64,000 nt of DNA from Nocardia speluncae NBRC 108251 (GCF_001613245.1 NZ_BDBZ01000001.1:62001-126000); one strand, 5' to 3'. Positions 25,919-35,194 are shown, numbered from the stretch's first letter. Notes: generated by a model not told the origin, from the sequence alone. Program-made: numbers and translations.

Positions 25919-26683
25919 ATGACGGCTCCGGTACTTCCGCTGGAAGGCAAGGTCGCGCTGGTCACCGGCGGCAGTCGCGGGCTCGGCCGCGAAATGGTGC
26001 TCGCATTCGCGCACGCCGGCGCCGATACGGTCATCGTCAGCCGCAAGATCGACAGTTGCGAGAAACTGGCCGCGGAAGTCACGGCGGTCACCGGCCGCCG
26101 GGCGTTGCCCGTCGCCTGCCACGTCGGCGACTGGGATGCGCAGGACCAGCTGGTCAGCCGCGTCTACGAAGAGTTCGGCAAGGTCGATGTTCTGGTCAAC
26201 AATGCCGGGATGTCGCCGTTGTACTCGAGTCTCGAGGAGATCTCGGAGGCGCTGTTCGACAAGGTCTTCGACGTCAACCTCAAAGGTGCGTTCCGCCTGA
26301 CAACCCTGATCGCGCCGCGGATGGCAGCCGCCGGGGGCGGCTCGATCATCAATATCAGTTCCATCGCCTCGGAGCGCCCCACCCCCGACGACCTGCCGTA
26401 CGCGGCCGCCAAGGCCGGGCTGAACATCCTGACCAAGGGGTTCGCGCAGGCCTACGGGCCGGCGGTGCGGGTCAACGCGATCATGGCCGGCCCGTTCCTC
26501 ACCGATATCAGCAAGGCCTGGGATATGGACGCGGTCACCGAGAAACTGAAGGCGCTACCGCTGGGCCGCGCGGGTGAACCCGGCGAAATCGTGGGCGCCG
26601 CGCTCTACCTTGCGGGGCCCGCCTCCACCTACACCTCCGGTGCGATCATCCCGGTCGACGGCGGCCGCACCGCGATGCGCTGA
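25919..26683 (+). CDS. SDR family oxidoreductase
   Basis: A 254-residue SDR with TGGSRGLG at about 17-24, VSRK after the second strand (basic, so NADP is possible), NNAGMSP, ISSIASERP and YAAAK. The sequence type is that of gluconate 5-dehydrogenase/FabG-like enzymes of catabolic clusters. It may act on a second hydroxyl or keto group of the substrate, for example at C4, parallel to LvaD in the levulinate pathway; that is inference. AAGGAGG lies close before the ATG at 25919. It follows the type II SDR after 34 bp. Confidence 0.9.
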   Translation: MTAPVLPLEGKVALVTGGSRGLGREMVLAFAHAGADTVIVSRKIDSCEKLAAEVTAVTGRRALPVACHVGDWDAQDQLVSRVYEEFGKVDVLVNNAGMSPLYSSLEEISEALFDKVFDVNLKGAFRLTTLIAPRMAAAGGGSIINISSIASERPTPDDLPYAAAKAGLNILTKGFAQAYGPAVRVNAIMAGPFLTDISKAWDMDAVTEKLKALPLGRAGEPGEIVGAALYLAGPASTYTSGAIIPVDGGRTAMR

Positions 26684-26722
26684 CAGCGCCCGCAGACCTC
26701 TTTTTCAGAAAGGAACCAGGAT

Positions 26723-28015
26723 ATGAGCTGGGGATTCGAGACCGACCCCGAGTACCAAAAGGTGCTCGACTGGGCCGACGAATTCGTCACCCGGGAGGTC
26801 GAGCCGATCGACCAGGTCATCACCCATGCATGGGATCTGCAGGATCCGTTGCGCCGGAAGCTGATCCCGCCGCTGCAGGACGAGGTCCGCGAGAAGGGGC
26901 TGTGGGCGACTCATCTCGGGCCCGAACTGGGCGGACAGGGTTACGGCCAGCTGAAACTGGCCTTGCTCAACGAGATCGTCGGACGCACCCATTCCGGGCC
27001 GATCGTCTTCGGCTGCCAAGCCCCCGATTCCGGCAATACCGAGATCCTCGCGCACTACGGCACTCCCGAGCTCAAGGAGCGGTATCTCGCGCCGCTCATC
27101 GAGAACAAGATCGTTTCCTGTTATGCCATGACCGAACCGCAGGGCGGCTCCAATCCGGTCGAATTCGAGACCACCGCCGTTCTCGACGGTGGCGAATGGG
27201 TGATCAGCGGCGAGAAATGGTTCGGTTCGAACGCGCGGTTCGCCTCGTTCTTCATCGTCATGGCCGTCACCGATCCCGAGGCCGAACCGCATCGGCGGCT
27301 GTCGCAGTTCATCGTCCCCGCCGAGACCCCGGGGCTCGAGATCGTCCGCAATACCGGCGTGTGGGGTCACGATTACGAGGTCGGCACCCACGCCTACACC
27401 CGGTGGAGCGATGTGCGGATTCCCAAGGACCACATCCTCGGTGGAGTGGGGCAGGGGTTCGAGGTGGCGCAGACCCGGCTGGGCGGTGGCCGGATCCACC
27501 ACGCGATGCGTACGGTCGGTCTGGTGCGGCGTTCGCTGGACATGATGCTGGAACGGGCCGTCTCGAGGACTACGCGCGGTAGCCGGCTCGGCGATAAACA
27601 GCTGGTTCAGGAGATGATCGCCGATTCGTGGCTGCAGCTCGAACAGTTCCGGCTGCTGGTGTTGCGCACCGCGTGGCGGATCGACGAGGAGAACGACTAC
27701 CGCAAGGTCATCAAGGACATCGCGGCGGTCAAGGCCGCGATGCCCAAGGTACTGCTGGATGTGACCTCCCGGGCCGTCCAGTTGCACGGTTCGCTGGGTG
27801 TTTCCAAGGAGCTTCCGCTGGGGAAATGGCTGTTCGAGGCGTATCACATGGGTCTCGCGGACGGCGCCACCGAAATCCACAAGATCGGGCTCGCCCGTCA
27901 GCTGCTGCGCGATGCCACACCGTACGACGGCCTGTTCCCCAGCTATCACGTGCCGGCGCTCCAGGTGCAGGCCCGGGAGAAGTTCGCGGCGGAACTCAGC
28001 GGCCTGGAGGAATAG
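26723..28015 (+). CDS. ACAD10/11-type acyl-CoA dehydrogenase family protein (putative phosphate-eliminating)
   Basis: A 430-residue protein of the acyl-CoA dehydrogenase fold with ACAD10/11 features. CYAMTEPQGGSNP and ISGEKWFGS are the flavin-side motifs; TRLGGGRIHHAMRTVG at 251-266 matches the RLGPGRIHHxMRTVG signature of that branch, and LADGATEIH at 378-386 replaces the usual EGTxEIQ with its catalytic glutamate. In human ACAD10/11 and Pseudomonas LvaC this domain removes phosphate from 4-phosphoacyl-CoA after the APH kinase has acted. The matching kinase is at 21128-22174. Ordinary dehydrogenation is the less likely alternative. Last gene of its unit. Confidence 0.87.
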   Translation: MSWGFETDPEYQKVLDWADEFVTREVEPIDQVITHAWDLQDPLRRKLIPPLQDEVREKGLWATHLGPELGGQGYGQLKLALLNEIVGRTHSGPIVFGCQAPDSGNTEILAHYGTPELKERYLAPLIENKIVSCYAMTEPQGGSNPVEFETTAVLDGGEWVISGEKWFGSNARFASFFIVMAVTDPEAEPHRRLSQFIVPAETPGLEIVRNTGVWGHDYEVGTHAYTRWSDVRIPKDHILGGVGQGFEVAQTRLGGGRIHHAMRTVGLVRRSLDMMLERAVSRTTRGSRLGDKQLVQEMIADSWLQLEQFRLLVLRTAWRIDEENDYRKVIKDIAAVKAAMPKVLLDVTSRAVQLHGSLGVSKELPLGKWLFEAYHMGLADGATEIHKIGLARQLLRDATPYDGLFPSYHVPALQVQAREKFAAELSGLEE

Positions 28016-28244
28016 GTCTTCTTGCGTTTACCACGGCCGAGTACCCCTGCCTCGGCACCACCCAGTTACCGATGACCGTACTGCGGCCGGTGCTGTCGTC
28101 GGTAGTAGCAAGGGGGCTGTCGACGAGCCTCGGGTGCCGGGGTACTCGGTCGACGACCGCTACGTGAGCCCCGGTCACTGCGTCGCTCGGCACGATCGCG
28201 GGCCGGTGGGTAACGGGGCGGCGGAGCGGTCCCGATCTAGTTGA

Positions 28245-28301
28245 GGCAAATGATTCGCATGAAAGCTTGACTTCACGCTAATTCAGGCGAATGATATTCA
28301 C
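28245..28301 (+). promoter_or_regulatory. Promoter and double operator of the TRAP permease genes
   Basis: Two copies of the island element on the plus strand: GGCAAATGATTCGCAT (28245-28260) and GGCGAATGATATTCAC (28286-28301), 41 bp apart. A sigma-A-like promoter lies across them: -35 TTGACT at 28267-28272, a 17-bp spacer and -10 AATGAT at 28290-28295 inside the second copy, a position that fits repression. The TRAP P gene promoter at 43168-43214 has the same arrangement. The rest of the 386-bp gap (28016-28244, 28302-28401) holds nothing else I recognise. Confidence 0.65.
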
Positions 28302-28401
28302 ATCTTCGGTGACGTGGATCACGACCGAAGTACCTGCGGTCGCGCCGTGTGGTTACTCCCACTCGCCACCGCGTTCCATCCCTCAATCCTGCGGAGTTCA
28401 C

Positions 28402-28995
28402 ATGAGCGCATCAGCGCGCGCTTCGGGCGTGCGGCCCAACCGGCTGCGGCTCCTGATCGAGGTCCCGGCAGTCATCGTGCTCTTCGTCATGATGCTCCAT
28501 GTGACCGCCAACGCCCTGCTTCGGGCGTTCGCCTCGAGCCCCATCCAGAACACCCTCGAGATCACGCAGTACATCTACCTGCCGATCATCGCCCTGCTCG
28601 GGTTCATCGCGGCCCAGGCGCGTGGCGAGCACATCGTCGCGGACCTGGTCACGCACCACTTCCCGCGTCCGGCCCGCCGGGGAGTTCTGTTCACCGGGTA
28701 CACCGCGGCCCTGATCGTGACCGCCGGTTTCGCCTGGTTCGGTCTGGAAGAAGCCCTGCACGCCCGGGATATCGGCCAGACGGCGGGGGTATCGACCGTG
28801 GTGTCGTGGCCGGTGCTGTTCCTCGTTCCGATTGTCTTCGGCGTACTCACTGTCCAGTTCGGCATCGCCGCCGTGCGAGCGTTGCGCGGCGCCGAGGATG
28901 TGGACGAGAACGAGGACGCCACCGTGACCGGCGAACTCGACGGCGACAGCAGTACGGCCCCGGCCGGCACGACATCGGATTCGGAGAAGAAATGA
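28402..28995 (+). CDS. dctQ: TRAP transporter small permease (DctQ)
   Basis: A 197-residue membrane protein with four predicted transmembrane helices (about residues 18-38, 54-72, 93-113 and 135-158) and a charged, acidic cytoplasmic tail of about 40 residues. The ITQYIYLPIIALLGFIAAQARGEHI segment is the family signature. With DctM it forms the membrane part of a tripartite, sodium- or proton-driven importer of organic acids. GGAG is five bases before the ATG. Its stop overlaps the start of dctM (ATGA). TRAP systems are uncommon in mycolate actinomycetes. Confidence 0.9.
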   Translation: MSASARASGVRPNRLRLLIEVPAVIVLFVMMLHVTANALLRAFASSPIQNTLEITQYIYLPIIALLGFIAAQARGEHIVADLVTHHFPRPARRGVLFTGYTAALIVTAGFAWFGLEEALHARDIGQTAGVSTVVSWPVLFLVPIVFGVLTVQFGIAAVRALRGAEDVDENEDATVTGELDGDSSTAPAGTTSDSEKK

Positions 28996-30503
28996 CCACC
29001 GCCGCTGCGCCCGCGGAGAATGCGGGCACCCGACCACTCACCCCGCCGCCGGTCGGGCCGAGCCGTACTCACCAGCTCCGTTCGTGGACCGTCTTCGGTG
29101 TCCTCGTCGCAGTGCTCCTGGGCACGGTTGCGGCGATGTTCATGCCGTTGAAGCCACAGGCGATCGGCTGTGCGGCCCTGGTGATGATGGTGACCTTGCT
29201 GCTGCTGCGGCTACCGGTCGCCCTGACGATGATCATTCCGTCGTTCGCGGGTCTCTACGCACTTCGTGGCGAGAAAACCGTGGCCAGTGCGTTGTCGTCG
29301 CTGCCCTACCATCAGGTGGCCAACTGGACCCTCAGCGTGGTCCCCATGTTCGTCCTGATGGGTTTGCTGATGTGGCGGTCCGGTCTGACCGCCAACCTCT
29401 ACACGGTGGCGCGGCACTGGCTCGGATGGCTACCCGGCGGTCTGGCGGTGGGCACGAATGTGGCCGGTGCGGGCCTGGCGACCGTCAGTGGTTCCACCAC
29501 CGGGACGGCGTATGCGCTCGGCCGGATCGGTATCCCGGAAATGCTCAAGGCCGGTTACGATCGCCGGCTCGCAGTCGGCGCGGTGATGGTGGCGGGCCTG
29601 CCCGGTCAGCTGATTCCGCCCAGTATCCTGCTCGTGCTGTACGCGGGGATCGCCGAGGTCCCGGTGGGTAAGCAGCTGCTCGCGGGGATCGGTCCGGGCA
29701 TCCTGGTAGCGATCCTGTTCACCGTTGCGATCGTTTTGTACGCGGTCTTCGGCAAGGATCTGGCGGGGCCGGACCGGGGCCGCAGCACCGAAAAGGTGCC
29801 CTGGAAAGAGAAGGTCACCGGACTGGGGCAGGTGTGGCCCATTCCTGTGCTGATTCTCGTGATCGTGGGCGGGATGCTCTCGGGCATCTTCACCGCGACG
29901 GAGGCGGGTGCCGCAGCAGCGCTGTGCTCCGTGGGCGTGCTGTTGCTGTGGAAGCGTAAGACCGGCGGTGCGCTGCGGGCGCTCGCCGACGGCGCCGTCG
30001 CCACGGTGTCGACCGTGGGCGCGGTGTTCCTGCTACTGCTCGGCGTCGAGGCGCTGTCGCGGATGATGACCCTGAGCGGTATCAGCAACGGCTTCGCGGA
30101 TCTGATCGCGGGATGGGAACTCGGCCGCATCGAGTTCCTGCTGCTGATGGTCGTGGTCTATCTGGTGCTCGGCGCGTTCATGGACCCGCTGCCGATGATG
30201 GTGCTGACCGTCCCGATTCTGATCCCGACTCTGGAGAACCTGGATATCTCGCTGCTGTGGTTCGGCGCGTTCACGGTGTTCATGGGTGAACTGGCGATTC
30301 TTTCGCCACCTGTCGGTGTGCTGTCGATGGTCATCCACTCGATCGCCAAGGATCCGGAGGTGAACCTCGGCCGCAACATCCCGCTGAAGGACGTTTTCGT
30401 CGCCGCACTGTGGTTCCTGCCCATGGCGATCGCGGTGGTGTTGCTGCTGATCTTCTTCCCGGAGATCTCGACATTCCTGCCGGACAGCTCGAGCGCGGGC
30501 TGA
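28992..30503 (+). CDS. dctM: TRAP transporter large permease (DctM)
   Basis: A 503-residue polytopic membrane protein of the DctM/IT superfamily: an N-terminal helix at about 30-55, then VALTMIIPSFAGLYALRG, ATVSGSTTGTAYALGRIGIPEM, GQLIPPSILLVLYAGI, and near the end LGAFMDPLPMMVLTVPI and ILSPPVGVLSMVI. These are the substrate- and ion-binding hairpins of the elevator-type transport domain. The first 25 residues are a proline-rich cytoplasmic lead. It is translationally coupled to dctQ. The P subunit is not next to it but most likely is the one encoded at 43315-44598. Confidence 0.94.
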   Translation: MTTAAAPAENAGTRPLTPPPVGPSRTHQLRSWTVFGVLVAVLLGTVAAMFMPLKPQAIGCAALVMMVTLLLLRLPVALTMIIPSFAGLYALRGEKTVASALSSLPYHQVANWTLSVVPMFVLMGLLMWRSGLTANLYTVARHWLGWLPGGLAVGTNVAGAGLATVSGSTTGTAYALGRIGIPEMLKAGYDRRLAVGAVMVAGLPGQLIPPSILLVLYAGIAEVPVGKQLLAGIGPGILVAILFTVAIVLYAVFGKDLAGPDRGRSTEKVPWKEKVTGLGQVWPIPVLILVIVGGMLSGIFTATEAGAAAALCSVGVLLLWKRKTGGALRALADGAVATVSTVGAVFLLLLGVEALSRMMTLSGISNGFADLIAGWELGRIEFLLLMVVVYLVLGAFMDPLPMMVLTVPILIPTLENLDISLLWFGAFTVFMGELAILSPPVGVLSMVIHSIAKDPEVNLGRNIPLKDVFVAALWFLPMAIAVVLLLIFFPEISTFLPDSSSAG

Positions 30504-30528
30504 TACCGGTCTTCCCGGGCAGTATCGC

Positions 30529-30566
30529 GCAGTTCGGCCGGAGCGGGTCCGCTCCGGCCGAACTGC
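30529..30566. terminator. Bidirectional hairpin terminator
   Basis: Perfect 16-bp inverted repeat (arms 30529-30544 and 30551-30566) with a six-base loop, placed between the convergent dctM and CoA-transferase genes and ending 3 bp before the latter's stop. Confidence 0.8.
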
Positions 30567-30568
30567 TG

Positions 30569-31804
30569 TCAGGACCGGGGTGGTTCGGCAAGAACACCGG
30601 TATCGGTGAGCGCGGCGATCTCGGCGTCGTCCAGCGCGAGAACCTCCCGCAGGACTTCGCGGCCGTCGGAACCCAGATCGGCGGCCGGACCGGTCCGTAG
30701 ATGGACACCGTCGAAGGACGCCGGCATAGCGGCGGCCAGGTACTCGCCGATCCGCGGCTGGGACAGTGTGGCGAACAGCGGATTGCGCTCGAGGTCGCCG
30801 GACCGGACGACCTGTTCGAAGGTGCGGTACCGCTCGTGCAGCACCGAGGAACCGGCGAGCGCCCGGCCGGCTTCGTCGGCGTCATGTGACCGGAACCAGC
30901 GCGCGAACAGGGCGGTGAGCAGGTCCCGATGTTCGAAGCGGTCGCTCTCGCGCCCGAAATCGGCGCCTAGGGCGGTTTCCAGTGCGGCGACGGTCTCCTG
31001 GGTTCCGGTGAGGGCGGTGAGATCGCGGAAATGCCGGGAAGTCAGCGCAACCACCATGAATCGGACGCCGTCGGCGGTGACGAAGTCGGTGCCGTAGGTG
31101 CCGTAGACATCGTTACCGGTGGCCGGTCGGCCGGTGCCGTTGACCTGTACCTCGGTGAGGTAGCCGAGCGTTCCGGCGGTCGCGAGGGCGACGTCTTCGA
31201 GGGGGAGCACGATGTGCGACCCGGCCCCGGTGGTGGCGCGGCGGTGGACTGCCGCCGTGATCGCGAGGGCGGCGTGCAGTCCGGCGGCGATATCCCATGC
31301 GGGCAGTACATGGTTCACCACACCGTCATGGTCGCTGGGGCCGGTGATCTGTGGGAAGCCGAGTGCGGCGTTGACGGTGTAGTCCACGGCGGGCCGGCCG
31401 TCGCGGCGGCCGAGGAGTTCCAATGTGATGACGTCCGAGCGCAATGCGCAGAGCGTGTCGTGGCTCATCCAGGCCCGGCCGCCCGTGTTGGTCACCAGGA
31501 TTCCGTTGCCCGGCCCGGGTGCGGTGACCAGGCGCCGGACGATGTCCTGGCCGGATTCGCTGCGCAGATCGAGGCCGATCGACCGCTTACCCCGGTTGAG
31601 GCCGGTCCAGTAGATCGATGCTCCGGTGCCGGTGAGCGGCCAGCGGCCGGTATCGGCGGCTCCGCCGAGCGGGTCGATCCGGATGACCTCGGCGCCGAGC
31701 TGGCACAGCGTGAGCCCGCACAGGGGGGAGGCGACGAAACTCGAGATCTCGACGATCCGGAGTCCGGCGAGTGGGCGGTCGGAACTGTGTTCGGGTGCTG
31801 TCAT
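30569..31804 (-). CDS. CaiB/BaiF family CoA transferase
   Basis: A 411-residue class III CoA transferase. The N-terminal Rossmann part starts with LAGLRIVEISSFVASPLCGL and LGAEVIRIDPLGG, GLNRGKRSIGLDLRSE follows, and WDIAAG carries the catalytic aspartate position that forms the acyl anhydride. The C-terminal small domain is in the usual place. It would transfer CoA between two carboxylic acids, activating the substrate without ATP. It is divergent from an acyl-CoA dehydrogenase gene that is itself coupled to another CoA transferase, so the two transferases may handle substrate and product. Confidence 0.91.
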   Translation of the reverse strand: MTAPEHSSDRPLAGLRIVEISSFVASPLCGLTLCQLGAEVIRIDPLGGAADTGRWPLTGTGASIYWTGLNRGKRSIGLDLRSESGQDIVRRLVTAPGPGNGILVTNTGGRAWMSHDTLCALRSDVITLELLGRRDGRPAVDYTVNAALGFPQITGPSDHDGVVNHVLPAWDIAAGLHAALAITAAVHRRATTGAGSHIVLPLEDVALATAGTLGYLTEVQVNGTGRPATGNDVYGTYGTDFVTADGVRFMVVALTSRHFRDLTALTGTQETVAALETALGADFGRESDRFEHRDLLTALFARWFRSHDADEAGRALAGSSVLHERYRTFEQVVRSGDLERNPLFATLSQPRIGEYLAAAMPASFDGVHLRTGPAADLGSDGREVLREVLALDDAEIAALTDTGVLAEPPRS

Positions 31805-31845
31805 GCCGGTAGTCCTTCGTTTGTGAGTGCCGCTGAGCTGGGCGG

Positions 31846-31860
31846 ATCATAATTAATGAT
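31846..31860. promoter_or_regulatory. Palindrome in the CoA transferase/dehydrogenase divergent promoter
   Basis: ATCAT-AATTA-ATGAT, a perfect inverted repeat with a five-base centre in the 111-bp gap between the divergent genes. With the five bases before it (GGCGG) it resembles the island element, but loosely. It lies just upstream of the -35 box of the dehydrogenase promoter. Confidence 0.45.
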
Positions 31861-31879
31861 AATAAATCACACCATAGTA

Positions 31880-31909
31880 TTGACACGCATCTTTACCGGC
31901 AGCGATACT
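31880..31909 (+). promoter_or_regulatory. Sigma-A-like promoter giving a leaderless transcript
   Basis: -35 TTGACA at 31880-31885, an 18-bp spacer and -10 GATACT at 31904-31909. A start point about seven bases after the -10 box falls on the A of the ATG at 31916, so the mRNA should have no leader. The lack of any Shine-Dalgarno sequence supports this. Confidence 0.65.
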
Positions 31910-31915
31910 GCCTGC

Positions 31916-33103
31916 ATGGCCACCATTTCGGCAGTCGGTCCGGAAGATTTCGCTGACATCCTGGCGCAGACCCGTGCGTTCATTCGCAAGGAAGTGCTGC
32001 CGCGTGAGCAGGAGATCGCGGATACCGACCGCATTCCCGACGATATCCGCACGAACGCCGCGGCAATGGGCCTTTTCGGCTACGCGATCCCCCAGGAGTG
32101 GGGCGGTCTGGGGCTGGACCTGACCCAAGATGTCGAACTGGCAATGGAATTCGGCTACACGTCATTATCGCTGCGGTCGATGTTCGGCACCAACAACGGC
32201 ATCGCCGGCCAGGTGCTGGTGGGTTTCGGTACCGAGGAGCAGAAATCGCGCTGGCTCGCCGATATCGCGTCCGGAGAGGTCGTCGCCTCCTTCGCCCTCA
32301 CCGAACCCGGCGCGGGATCGAACCCGGCCGGACTGCGCACCAAGGCAGTCCGGGAGGCCGACGACTGGGTGATCAACGGCGAGAAGCGTTTCATCACCAA
32401 CGCCCCACTGGCCGATCTGTTCATCGTCTTCGCGCGCACCAGGCCTGCCGACGAGAACGGCACCGGGATCGCGGTGTTCCTCGTCCCCGCGACGACGCCG
32501 GGTGTGGAGGTCGCGCCGAAGGACCGCAAAATGGGTCAGGAGGGAGCCTGGACGGCCGATGTCCATTTCACCGATGTCCGGGTACCGCACGCGGCGCTGG
32601 TCGGTGGCAGCGAGGATGTCGGATACCGGGCCGCGATGACCTCCCTGGCTCGGGGACGCGTGCATATCGCCGCCTTGGCTGTCGGCGCGGCCCAGCGCGC
32701 GCTCGACGAATCCGTCGCCTACGCCGCGACGGCCACCCAAGGTGGGACGCCGATCGGTGATTTCCAGCTGGTGCAGGCAATGATCGCCGATATCGCCACC
32801 GGAGTCCTGGCGGGCCGCGCAATGGTGCGGGAAGTCGCCGCCCGCTACGTCTCCGGTGCGGACCGGCGGACCGGCCCGTCGGCCGCGAAACTCTTCTGCA
32901 CCGAAATGGTCGGTAAGGCAGCCGATCTCGCGGTCCAGATCCACGGCGGGTCCGGTTACCTGCGGGAAGTCGCTGTCGAACGGATCTACCGCGATGTGCG
33001 GTTGCTGCGGTTGTACGAGGGGACCAGTGAGATCCAGCGTCTCATCATCGGTGGCGGTCTGGTGAACGCCGCCAAGAAGTCGGCCACGGCCGGAGGGCGC
33101 TGA
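31916..33103 (+). CDS. Acyl-CoA dehydrogenase
   Basis: A 395-residue FAD-dependent acyl-CoA dehydrogenase of the ordinary type: SFALTEPGAGSNPAG and WVINGEKRFITNA contact the flavin, and LRLYEGTSEIQR carries the catalytic glutamate at the usual SCAD/MCAD position. It introduces a 2,3 double bond in an acyl-CoA. ATG 31916 is preferred to 31856, since the promoter lies inside that longer frame. The gene is followed after one base by a CoA transferase, and the pair is divergent from another one. Confidence 0.93.
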   Translation: MATISAVGPEDFADILAQTRAFIRKEVLPREQEIADTDRIPDDIRTNAAAMGLFGYAIPQEWGGLGLDLTQDVELAMEFGYTSLSLRSMFGTNNGIAGQVLVGFGTEEQKSRWLADIASGEVVASFALTEPGAGSNPAGLRTKAVREADDWVINGEKRFITNAPLADLFIVFARTRPADENGTGIAVFLVPATTPGVEVAPKDRKMGQEGAWTADVHFTDVRVPHAALVGGSEDVGYRAAMTSLARGRVHIAALAVGAAQRALDESVAYAATATQGGTPIGDFQLVQAMIADIATGVLAGRAMVREVAARYVSGADRRTGPSAAKLFCTEMVGKAADLAVQIHGGSGYLREVAVERIYRDVRLLRLYEGTSEIQRLIIGGGLVNAAKKSATAGGR

Positions 33104-33104
33104 T

Positions 33105-34313
33105 ATGCCGTCCGACGCAGTAACCGCCGATGCCGGCCTGCCGCTCGCCGGGTTCACCGTTGTCAGTCTCGAACAGGCCGTCGCGGCCCCGATCGCGACT
33201 CGGCACCTCGCCGATCTGGGCGCGCGGGTGATCAAGGTCGAACGGATCGGTGAAGGCGATTTCGCCCGCAACTACGACGCCGCCGTGCACGGGCTCGCCT
33301 CGCATTTCGTGTGGTTGAACCGGGGTAAGGAATCGCTGTGCGTCGACCTCAAGGCCGACGCGGGACTTGCCGCGGTACGTGCGCTGATCGCCGGGGCGGA
33401 TGTATTCGTGCAGAACTCCGCGCCCGGGGCGGCCGAGCGGCTGGGGCTGGGCGCGGACGAACTGCGCGCTGATCACCCCGAACTGATCGCGGTCAATATG
33501 TCCGGGTACGGAACCTCGGGCCCCTTCGTGGATCGCAAGGCCTACGACATGCTCGTCCAGGCCGAGACCGGGCTCGTATCGATCACCGGAACCCCCGAGA
33601 CGGCCACCAAGACGGGTATCCCGACCTCCGATATCGCGGCCGGGATGTACGCACTGTCGGCGATCCAGGCGGCGCTGCTCCGCCGGGAACGGACCGGGAC
33701 AGGCGCCACCATCGATATCGCGATGTTCGACGCGACCGTCGAATGGCTCGGGCATTCCATGTACATGCAGATGTACCAGGACATCCAGATCAAACGGATG
33801 GGACTGTCACACGCCTCGATCGCTCCCTACGATGCCTACCCGACCAGGGACGGGCAGATACTCGTCGGCGTACAGAACGACCGCGGCTGGCGCACGCTGG
33901 TCACCGAGGTGTTCGAGCGCCCGGATCTCGCCGGTGATCCGCGGTTCGCGACCAATATCGAACGGGTGCGGCACCGGTCGGAGGTCGATGCGGTGGTCGG
34001 CGAGCTCACCGCGGGATTCGATACCGCCGACCTCGACGACCGCCTCGCTAAAGCGGGTATCCCGGCCGCGCAGCTGGGCGATATGAAAGATCTGATCGCC
34101 CATCCCCAGTTGTCGGCGCGGGACCGGTGGCGTGAGGTGCAGACCGAGGCGGGCCCGATCCGTGCCGTCCTGCCGCCCATGACCTTCCGCGATATCGAGC
34201 TGCGGATGGGCGCGGTGCCGGCCCTGGGGGAGCAGACCGATGCGGTGCTGGCCGAAATCGGTGTGGACGCAACGAGGATCGCGGAACTGCGTTCGGCCGG
34301 AATCGTGCAGTAG
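33105..34313 (+). CDS. CaiB/BaiF family CoA transferase
   Basis: A 402-residue class III CoA transferase with the normal order: [20 protein letters not shown] and [15 protein letters not shown] at the start, [17 protein letters not shown], then the catalytic aspartate in [11 protein letters not shown], followed by [18 protein letters not shown] of the small domain. GGAGGG lies before the ATG, which comes one base after the stop of the dehydrogenase gene, so the two are tightly coupled. It probably charges the acid that the dehydrogenase then oxidises. Confidence 0.93.
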   Translation: MPSDAVTADAGLPLAGFTVVSLEQAVAAPIATRHLADLGARVIKVERIGEGDFARNYDAAVHGLASHFVWLNRGKESLCVDLKADAGLAAVRALIAGADVFVQNSAPGAAERLGLGADELRADHPELIAVNMSGYGTSGPFVDRKAYDMLVQAETGLVSITGTPETATKTGIPTSDIAAGMYALSAIQAALLRRERTGTGATIDIAMFDATVEWLGHSMYMQMYQDIQIKRMGLSHASIAPYDAYPTRDGQILVGVQNDRGWRTLVTEVFERPDLAGDPRFATNIERVRHRSEVDAVVGELTAGFDTADLDDRLAKAGIPAAQLGDMKDLIAHPQLSARDRWREVQTEAGPIRAVLPPMTFRDIELRMGAVPALGEQTDAVLAEIGVDATRIAELRSAGIVQ

Positions 34314-34357
34314 CGCGCTCGCGCCTCGTATTCACAGATCAACGGATTGGAGCGGCA

Positions 34358-35098
34358 ATGGGACTGCTGGCAGGAAAGGTCGCCGTCGTCACGGGGGCCG
34401 CGCAGGGGATCGGCCTGGAGATCGCGCACACCTTCGTTCGTGCGGGTGCCGAGGTCGTGGTGGCCGATATCGACGACGAGGCCGGCGCGCGGGCGGTGGC
34501 CGAGCTGGGTGGGGCGGACAACGCCGCGTACGTGCATTGCGATGTGCGCGACGGCGCCGCGGTGTCGGACTTGGTGAATACCGCTGAGGACACGTTCGGT
34601 CCGCTCGGCGTGTTCGTGAACAACGCGGGGATGACCCGGGACGCGACCATGCGCCGGATGCGCGAAGAGGATTTCGACGATGTGGTCGCGGTCCACTTGA
34701 AGGGCGCCTGGAACGGTACTCGCGCGGCCGCGAACCGGATGCGTGAGCACGGGGCGGGCGCGATCGTGAACATCTCGTCGCTGTCCGGCAAGGTGGGTCT
34801 GGTCGGGCAGACCAACTACTCGGCCGCCAAGGCCGGGATCGTGGGTCTCACCAAGGCTGCGGCCAAGGAGGTCGCGTTCAAGAATGTGCGGGTCAATGCC
34901 GTGCAACCCGGGCTGATCCAGACCGCCATGACCGAGGCCATGCCCGAGCGGATCTGGGAGCAGAAGATGGCGGAGATCCCGCTGGGGCGTGCCGGCCGGC
35001 CGAGTGAAGTCGCCTCGGTGGTGTTGTTCCTGGCCAGCGATCTGTCGAGCTATATGACGGGCACGGTGCTCGAGGTGACCGGTGGCCGGCTGATGTGA
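34358..35098 (+). CDS. SDR (FabG-like 3-oxoacyl reductase family)
   Basis: A 246-residue SDR with TGAAQGIG at about 12-19, VADID after the second strand (NAD-type acidic residue), [17 protein letters not shown] and YSAAK. The overall sequence is FabG-like, but the setting and the acidic residue suggest a catabolic NAD-linked 3-hydroxyacyl-CoA dehydrogenase. GGAG lies six bases before the ATG. It is the third gene of the dehydrogenase-CoA transferase-SDR unit, 44 bp behind the transferase. Confidence 0.92.
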   Translation: MGLLAGKVAVVTGAAQGIGLEIAHTFVRAGAEVVVADIDDEAGARAVAELGGADNAAYVHCDVRDGAAVSDLVNTAEDTFGPLGVFVNNAGMTRDATMRRMREEDFDDVVAVHLKGAWNGTRAAANRMREHGAGAIVNISSLSGKVGLVGQTNYSAAKAGIVGLTKAAAKEVAFKNVRVNAVQPGLIQTAMTEAMPERIWEQKMAEIPLGRAGRPSEVASVVLFLASDLSSYMTGTVLEVTGGRLM

Positions 35099-35144
35099 CC
35101 GGTGCCGGGGTCGCTGTGCGACCGGCGAGTCAGGGGTTGAAACC

Positions 35145-35194
35145 TTGCCATAATTCATGACTATGATTATGGTGAACTGGCGAATAATTCGCAT
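35145..35194 (+). promoter_or_regulatory. Promoter and operator before the desulforedoxin-like pair
   Basis: GGCGAATAATTCGCAT (35179-35194) contains the perfect palindrome GCGAAT-A-ATTCGC and agrees with the copy at 28245 in 14 of 16 bases, making it the cleanest copy of the island element. A promoter is likely just upstream: TTGCCA (35145-35150), 17 bp, TATGGT (35168-35173). CATAATCATAG, shared with the GntR upstream region, lies between them on the minus strand. Confidence 0.6.

Noticed and set aside
26723..28015. Ordinary acyl-CoA dehydrogenase carrying out 2,3-dehydrogenation
   Set aside because: The catalytic EGT motif is replaced by ADGATE and the RLGxGRIHH signature is that of ACAD10/11. 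A matching kinase is encoded nearby.
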